From contig NZ_PDJO01000001.1 of the NCBI RefSeq assembly GCF_002563775.1, positions 3,040,501 to 3,104,500 on the forward strand: a DNA stretch of 64,000 nucleotides, written 5' to 3'. Positions 60,259 to 64,000 of the stretch are shown in pieces; position 1 is the stretch's first letter; every line of letters begins with the position of its first letter. The notes beneath the pieces were generated by a model. That model saw only the letters and a program-made list of their open reading frames with translations, was not told the DNA's origin and ran no database searches. Source of the stretch: Thioclava sp. ES.031 (lineage in GTDB: Bacteria > Pseudomonadota > Alphaproteobacteria > Rhodobacterales > Rhodobacteraceae). The translations under genes were made by a program, and so were the position numbers.

Positions 60259-60288
60259 GTTTTTGTCGATATGATCGTTTTTGTCGAT
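60259..60288. promoter_or_regulatory. 18-bp-spaced direct repeat in the yeiH-lysR intergenic region
   Basis: GTTTTTGTCGAT occurs at 60259-60270 and 60277-60288, same orientation, about 20-50 bp before the LysR start. A LysR binding region or promoter is likely. Confidence 0.5.
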
Positions 60289-60308
60289 CAATTGAGCCGG
60301 AGACACGC

Positions 60309-61205
60309 ATGACCCCCGAACAACTCCGCGTTTTCATCGCGGTGGCGGAAGAGCAGCACATGACCCGCGCCGCGGCCCGGCTGAACATGACGCAATCGAC
60401 GGCCTCCGCCGCCATCGCGGCGCTCGAGGCGCGGCATGAGATCGCGCTGTTCGACCGGATCGGGCGGGGGATTTCGCTGACCGAGGAAGGCCGCGCCTTT
60501 CTGCCAGAGGCGCGCGCGGTGCTGGCACGGTTTGCCGAGGCGGAGGCGATGCTTGCCGAGACCCGCGGACTCGAACGCGGGCATATCCGCCTGATCGCCA
60601 GCCAGACCATCGCGGGCTACTGGCTGCCGCCCTACCTCGCCGCTTTCCGGCAAACCCGCCCGGGGATCGAGGTGACGCTGGAAATCGGCAACACGCAGGA
60701 GGCGGCAGAGCGTCTGCGCGCCGGCCTGCACGATCTTGCGCTGGTCGAGGGCGATGTCGAGGATGCGAAACTGGAGCGGGTCCAGATCGGGGCGGATCGG
60801 CTCATGCTGGTCAGCGCCGCGCCGCCCCCCGGCAAGCTGGATGCGCGCGCACTGAGCGCGGCGAGCTGGGTGCTGCGCGAGCCGGGCTCTGGCACGCGCT
60901 CTACCGCGGAAGCGGCCCTTGCCGATCTTGGCGTTGCGCCGCACGCGCTCTCAAAGGCGCTGGTCCTGCCCTCGAACGAGGCGGTGCTGAGCGCGGTCGA
61001 GGCAGGGGCCGGGATCACCATTCTCTCGGCCCATGTCGTCGCGCGGTCACTGAGCCTTGGAACGGTTCAGGACTGGGATTTGCACCTCGCGCCGCGGCCC
61101 TTCTATGCGCTGCGTCACCGCGACCACCATGTCAGCCACGCCACGCGCGACCTGCTGGCACGGATCGATCAGTCCCAGCTGGACGACCTCACTCAGACGG
61201 AATGA
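60309..61205 (+). CDS. LysR-family transcriptional regulator
   Basis: A 298-residue LTTR. The N-terminal HTH is MTRAAARLNMTQSTASAAIA (about residues 21-40), followed by the linker helix FLPEARAVLARFAEAEAML and a two-lobed effector domain from about residue 95. It resembles the CysB/YeiE type regulators that sit beside yeiH genes and probably activates the divergent exporter gene. The start is MTPEQLRVFIAVAEE at 60309. Its 3' end overlaps the convergent response-regulator gene by 17 bp. Confidence 0.92.
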   Translation: MTPEQLRVFIAVAEEQHMTRAAARLNMTQSTASAAIAALEARHEIALFDRIGRGISLTEEGRAFLPEARAVLARFAEAEAMLAETRGLERGHIRLIASQTIAGYWLPPYLAAFRQTRPGIEVTLEIGNTQEAAERLRAGLHDLALVEGDVEDAKLERVQIGADRLMLVSAAPPPGKLDARALSAASWVLREPGSGTRSTAEAALADLGVAPHALSKALVLPSNEAVLSAVEAGAGITILSAHVVARSLSLGTVQDWDLHLAPRPFYALRHRDHHVSHATRDLLARIDQSQLDDLTQTE

Positions 61206-61578
61206 ACCAATTCGCGAGCTTCGACTCGATCTCCGAGGGAAGCGCGGGCTTCGGGCAGACCGCCGCGCCGGGATACCGCTCGCGCAGCTGCGAAGCCTCG
61301 GCATGGCCGGAATGGAACAGGAGCGGCACGCCCGCCTCATGGAGCCGATCGGCCAGTTCGTAGACCTCGCCATCGGCCAGCATCACGTCGAGGATCGCAG
61401 CGCCCGGCAGACGCTCGCGGACCAGATCCAGACCCGCGCGCACGGTGGCGCAGGGGCCCCAGACCTCCATCCCGAGATCCTCAAGCATGAACTGTAGATC
61501 AAGCGCGACGACGGCTTCATCTTCCACAAGGAGCACCTCGCTCGGTGCTTTCTTAGTCAGCGTCGCCATCGATTTCAT
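61189..61578 (-). CDS. Single-domain response regulator
   Basis: A 129-residue receiver domain without output domain. VLLVEDEAVVALDLQFML holds the acidic pocket, AAILDVMLADG the phosphorylated Asp (about residue 65), LLFHSGHAE the Ser/Thr switch position and VCPKPALPSE the conserved Lys. Start 61578 is chosen; an in-frame ATG at 61569 is nearly as good. It overlaps the 3' end of the histidine kinase gene by 26 bp, so it is its likely partner, as for many HWE kinases. Confidence 0.88.
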   Translation of the reverse strand: MKSMATLTKKAPSEVLLVEDEAVVALDLQFMLEDLGMEVWGPCATVRAGLDLVRERLPGAAILDVMLADGEVYELADRLHEAGVPLLFHSGHAEASQLRERYPGAAVCPKPALPSEIESKLANWFIPSE

Positions 61579-64000
61579 GCGCGAAGATAATCCTGTTGCA
61601 ACGGCTTTCCGGTGTCTGACGCGTGTCGACCCGCGCCGAGATCTGGCTGGCGGAAATATCGACCAACGTCGAGCCGAAGCCCTGTTTGTTCGTGTCGAGC
61701 TGTAACGCTTCACGGTACCGCTCGTTCCACGATAGTATCACGGTGTCGTCAGTTTCCTTCGACCATGTGATCTCAAGATCACCCTCCCGTTGCCCCAAAA
61801 CCCCATATTTCGCGGCATTCGTGCTCCATTCGTGGAAAATCAGCGCCAGCGCGGTCAGGTGATGCGTCGGAACATCGACCTCCGGCCCGTCGATCAGGAA
61901 TTTCGACGGGTCGTCATAAGGGGCCAAGGTCGTCTCGATCACCTCGCGCAGCGGGATCGCCGCGCCAGAGGTTCGGGTGCGGGCCAGATCGTGCGAGCGC
62001 GCAAGCGCGTTGATCCGCTGACCGACATCCTCGACCAGCTCGCGCGGGCTGGCCGCCGTACGTCCTGCGATCCGCAGCATGCCCGAGACGATGGAGAACA
62101 GGTTCTTCACCCGGTGGTTCATCTCGCGCAGCATCAGCTCGCGCATCTGCGCCGCCTCTTCGTCGGCGGTGATGTCGACGCTGAGCCCCAGCAGGCGGTG
62201 CCCCTTGCCTTCCCCCATCATCCGACCGGTCGCGCGCAGATGGCGCTTCGTGCCGGAGGGGAGGTTGAGCTCGTAGTCGACTTCCAGTTCGGACCCAGCC
62301 TCGCGGGCCTCACGCACCGCCTGTTCGACGCGGGCACGGTCATGCTCTGCGACACGTTCGAAGAAACGCGCGATCGGATAGGTGCCGGCCGCTTCGAGTT
62401 CGAAGAACGCCGCCACGGCCTCGTCGACCTCGACCTCTCCGTTCGGTTCGATGATCGACCAGATTCCGATCTGCGCGATTTCCAGTGCGAGTTGCAACCG
62501 CTCGCCCTTCAGCGTCAGTTCCGTCTCGAGGCGCAGCGCCTCGGTAATGTCGGTGAAGACGAGCGTCGCGCCTTCCACGTCGCCGCGCGAATTCAGATAC
62601 GGCGTCGCGGAGAGCGACCAGACCTTGCCGAGTTCGGTGGACTTGACCCGGCGCGGTCGCGGCAACTCGCCCTCGAGGACCACATTGATCAATTCGATCA
62701 TCACCTCGGGCGTGTCGAGCAGGTTCTGAATGTCATCGAGCGGGCGTCCACGATCACTGCCGCGCAGCCGGATCATCTCGCTCGCACCATCGGTGAAGTT
62801 GCGCAGGCGCAGTTTGCGATCGACCGTCACCAGCGCATGCAGCTTGGAATCGAAGATGTTGCGCAGATCGGCATTCGCAGTCGAAAGCTCTTCGACCTTG
62901 GTCTTGAGTTCGTCATTGACCGTCGCGAGCTCTTCGTTCGTCGATTGCAACTCCTCGTTCATCGACATCATTTCCTCATTCGAGGATTTCAGCTCTTCGT
63001 TGGCGGTCTCCAGCTCTTCGACCGTCGTGCGCAGGCGGTTGCGGGTTGCGCGCAACTCGGCTTCCAGAACCTGCACATGGCTTTCCGACGGCGCGATCTC
63101 GTCGAAATCATATTCGTCCAGCGCTTCGAACGGGCCCCGGTCGCGGAAGATGATCAGCAGCGTATCGTCGGAGAGCGGATCGGCCAGCACATCGACATGC
63201 TGCCGCCCGGTTTCCGAGATCACCTCGACATCGCGCACGATTTTGCGCGTACCAAGCTCCGCCGACTCGCGGATCACCGCGGAGAGCGCCTCGCGCAGGC
63301 CCGCGCGCGCGAGCGATTGCGCATAGCCCTGCCCGGTCTCGGACGGGTCGATCTCAAGATACTTGCCCAAGCGCCCCGTCGCGGCGAGGATCGCCCCATC
63401 GCGATCGACGTTCAGCGTCGCGGGCGCATAAAGATCGAGGATTCGATTACTGGCCAAGGTCGTGTTCCAGTCTTTGGTTCTTCTATCGGTCGTCTTAGGT
63501 CGGATTGGCGCAAGTCGCGCATGAGGGTCAGAGCGCATCGGCAGTTCGGTCGGATAAGGAGACCGGGGTCCTATGCTGCGGAAGATGCGCATCGCGCCGT
63601 CTATGGGATCGAAAAGTTCCTCATGCCGCCCGATCGTCTCGGATGGGCCGAGGAAAAGCACCCCGCCCGGATTGAGCGCATAGTGGAAGATCGGCAGCGC
63701 CCGTGCCTGCAACTTCTCTCCGAAATAGATCAGCAGGTTGCGGCAGGACACCAGGTCGAGCCGCGAAAACGGCGGGTCCTTGATCAGCGAGTGCGGCGAG
63801 AAGCGCACCCGGTCACGCAGCGCGGCGGTGATCTGGAAATTGCCCTCGCGCCCGATCGTATAGAAATCGCGATACACCTCTGGCAGATCGAGCAGGACCG
63901 AGACCGGATAGCGCCCCTCGCGCGCGATCGCGAGCATCCGCTCGTCGATATCGGTGGCGAAGATCTGGAAATCGATCTCCTTGCCGCTCGCATGGATCGC
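61553..64000 (-). CDS. CheR-PAS-HWE hybrid sensor histidine kinase (5' end outside window)
   Basis: The gene is open through the right edge: codons from 64000 to 63937 read FQIFATDIDERMLAIA and are clearly part of the CheR methyltransferase domain, so the ATG at 63937 is internal. Order in the visible 815 residues: CheR C-terminal half (CRNLLIYFGEKLQ, GGVLFLGPSETIG), a PAS-like segment, a long coiled coil (NRLRTTVEELETANEELKSS region), a PAS domain around MIRLRGSDRGRP, another PAS, then the HWE/HisKA_2 kinase with the His in LREMNHRVKNLFSIV and the ATPase HEWSTNAAKYGVLG, ending LSWNER. A CheB domain may lie upstream. No membrane segment is visible. Confidence 0.9.
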   Translation of the reverse strand, partial: AIHASGKEIDFQIFATDIDERMLAIAREGRYPVSVLLDLPEVYRDFYTIGREGNFQITAALRDRVRFSPHSLIKDPPFSRLDLVSCRNLLIYFGEKLQARALPIFHYALNPGGVLFLGPSETIGRHEELFDPIDGAMRIFRSIGPRSPYPTELPMRSDPHARLAPIRPKTTDRRTKDWNTTLASNRILDLYAPATLNVDRDGAILAATGRLGKYLEIDPSETGQGYAQSLARAGLREALSAVIRESAELGTRKIVRDVEVISETGRQHVDVLADPLSDDTLLIIFRDRGPFEALDEYDFDEIAPSESHVQVLEAELRATRNRLRTTVEELETANEELKSSNEEMMSMNEELQSTNEELATVNDELKTKVEELSTANADLRNIFDSKLHALVTVDRKLRLRNFTDGASEMIRLRGSDRGRPLDDIQNLLDTPEVMIELINVVLEGELPRPRRVKSTELGKVWSLSATPYLNSRGDVEGATLVFTDITEALRLETELTLKGERLQLALEIAQIGIWSIIEPNGEVEVDEAVAAFFELEAAGTYPIARFFERVAEHDRARVEQAVREAREAGSELEVDYELNLPSGTKRHLRATGRMMGEGKGHRLLGLSVDITADEEAAQMRELMLREMNHRVKNLFSIVSGMLRIAGRTAASPRELVEDVGQRINALARSHDLARTRTSGAAIPLREVIETTLAPYDDPSKFLIDGPEVDVPTHHLTALALIFHEWSTNAAKYGVLGQREGDLEITWSKETDDTVILSWNERYREALQLDTNKQGFGSTLVDISASQISARVDTRQTPESRCNRIIFAHEIDGDAD

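Noticed and set aside
1..64000. CRISPR array
   Set aside because: No regularly spaced repeats of 24-40 bp with unique spacers were seen; the only tandem repeats are the 23-bp IS end and the 19-bp purine-rich pair.
1..64000. tRNA gene as island attachment site
   Set aside because: No cloverleaf with a GTTCRANNC-type T arm was found near the integrase genes or the 198-bp repeats.

Overview
The window is GC-rich DNA in which most genes start with ATG behind a clear AGGAG-type Shine-Dalgarno. Gene content points to an alphaproteobacterium, probably Rhodobacterales (Rhodobacter, Paracoccus or Thioclava-like): a rhizobial-type L-rhamnose locus, HWE-family kinase, IS66 with a pRiA4b ORF-3 passenger, and sugar ABC systems of the RbsABC class. 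This is inference from gene families; no rRNA or tRNA gene was seen.

Region 1 (1 to about 28,650) is accessory DNA. It begins with a minus-strand operon of two different, overlapping tyrosine recombinases and two unknown small proteins (446-4767), with a small HTH gene converging on it. Then come an AT-richer orphan gene with a C-terminal HEPN-type R-x4-H motif (5317-6594), a protein with two excisionase-like HTH units, a MATE-like transporter, and a tightly coupled three-gene operon: SNF2/RapA-type helicase, beta-class adenine methyltransferase and type III-like Res with a C-terminal PD-(D/E)xK nuclease (9419-16817). Next is a three-level nest of insertion sequences (IS5 containing IS3 containing IS66; 16902-22390). 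The ends can be read by eye, and the two inner insertions have target duplications. After it lies a stretch of broken genes and IS remnants, then a block with an EEP-family hydrolase, a beta-CASP metallo-beta-lactamase nuclease and a LOG-family protein. A 198-bp imperfect direct repeat (23336 and 28456) flanks this block together with IS debris.

Region 2 (28,833-39,529) is a complete L-rhamnose utilisation locus in the order known from Rhizobium: rhaR-S-T-P-Q-U-K on the minus strand and rhaD-I diverging from it. A large inverted repeat between rhaR and rhaD is the likely RhaR operator. Rhamnose would enter through RhaSTPQ, be presented in the correct anomeric form by RhaU, isomerised by RhaI, phosphorylated by RhaK, cleaved by the aldolase half of RhaD, and the lactaldehyde oxidised by its SDR half.

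Region 3 (39,553-54,219) is a second carbohydrate locus. A seven-gene minus-strand operon carries an RbsABC-like importer, three oxidoreductases and a LacI regulator. Beyond it are a racemase-family gene and an aldo-keto reductase, and then ltnD-otnI and otnK-otnC plus another 3-hydroxyisobutyrate-dehydrogenase-like gene. LtnD/OtnI/OtnK/OtnC form the known L-threonate (tetronate) degradation pathway. Near-identical palindromes (TGACAGCGCTGTCA) upstream of the three transcription units tie the locus into one probable LacI regulon. What the importer carries is not known.

Region 4 (54,299-64,000) holds a glutathione-S-transferase-like gene, a marR-emrB-emrA-type efflux operon with a palindromic operator, a divergent YeiH-family/LysR pair, and a CheR-PAS-HWE histidine kinase (cut by the window end) followed by its likely response regulator.
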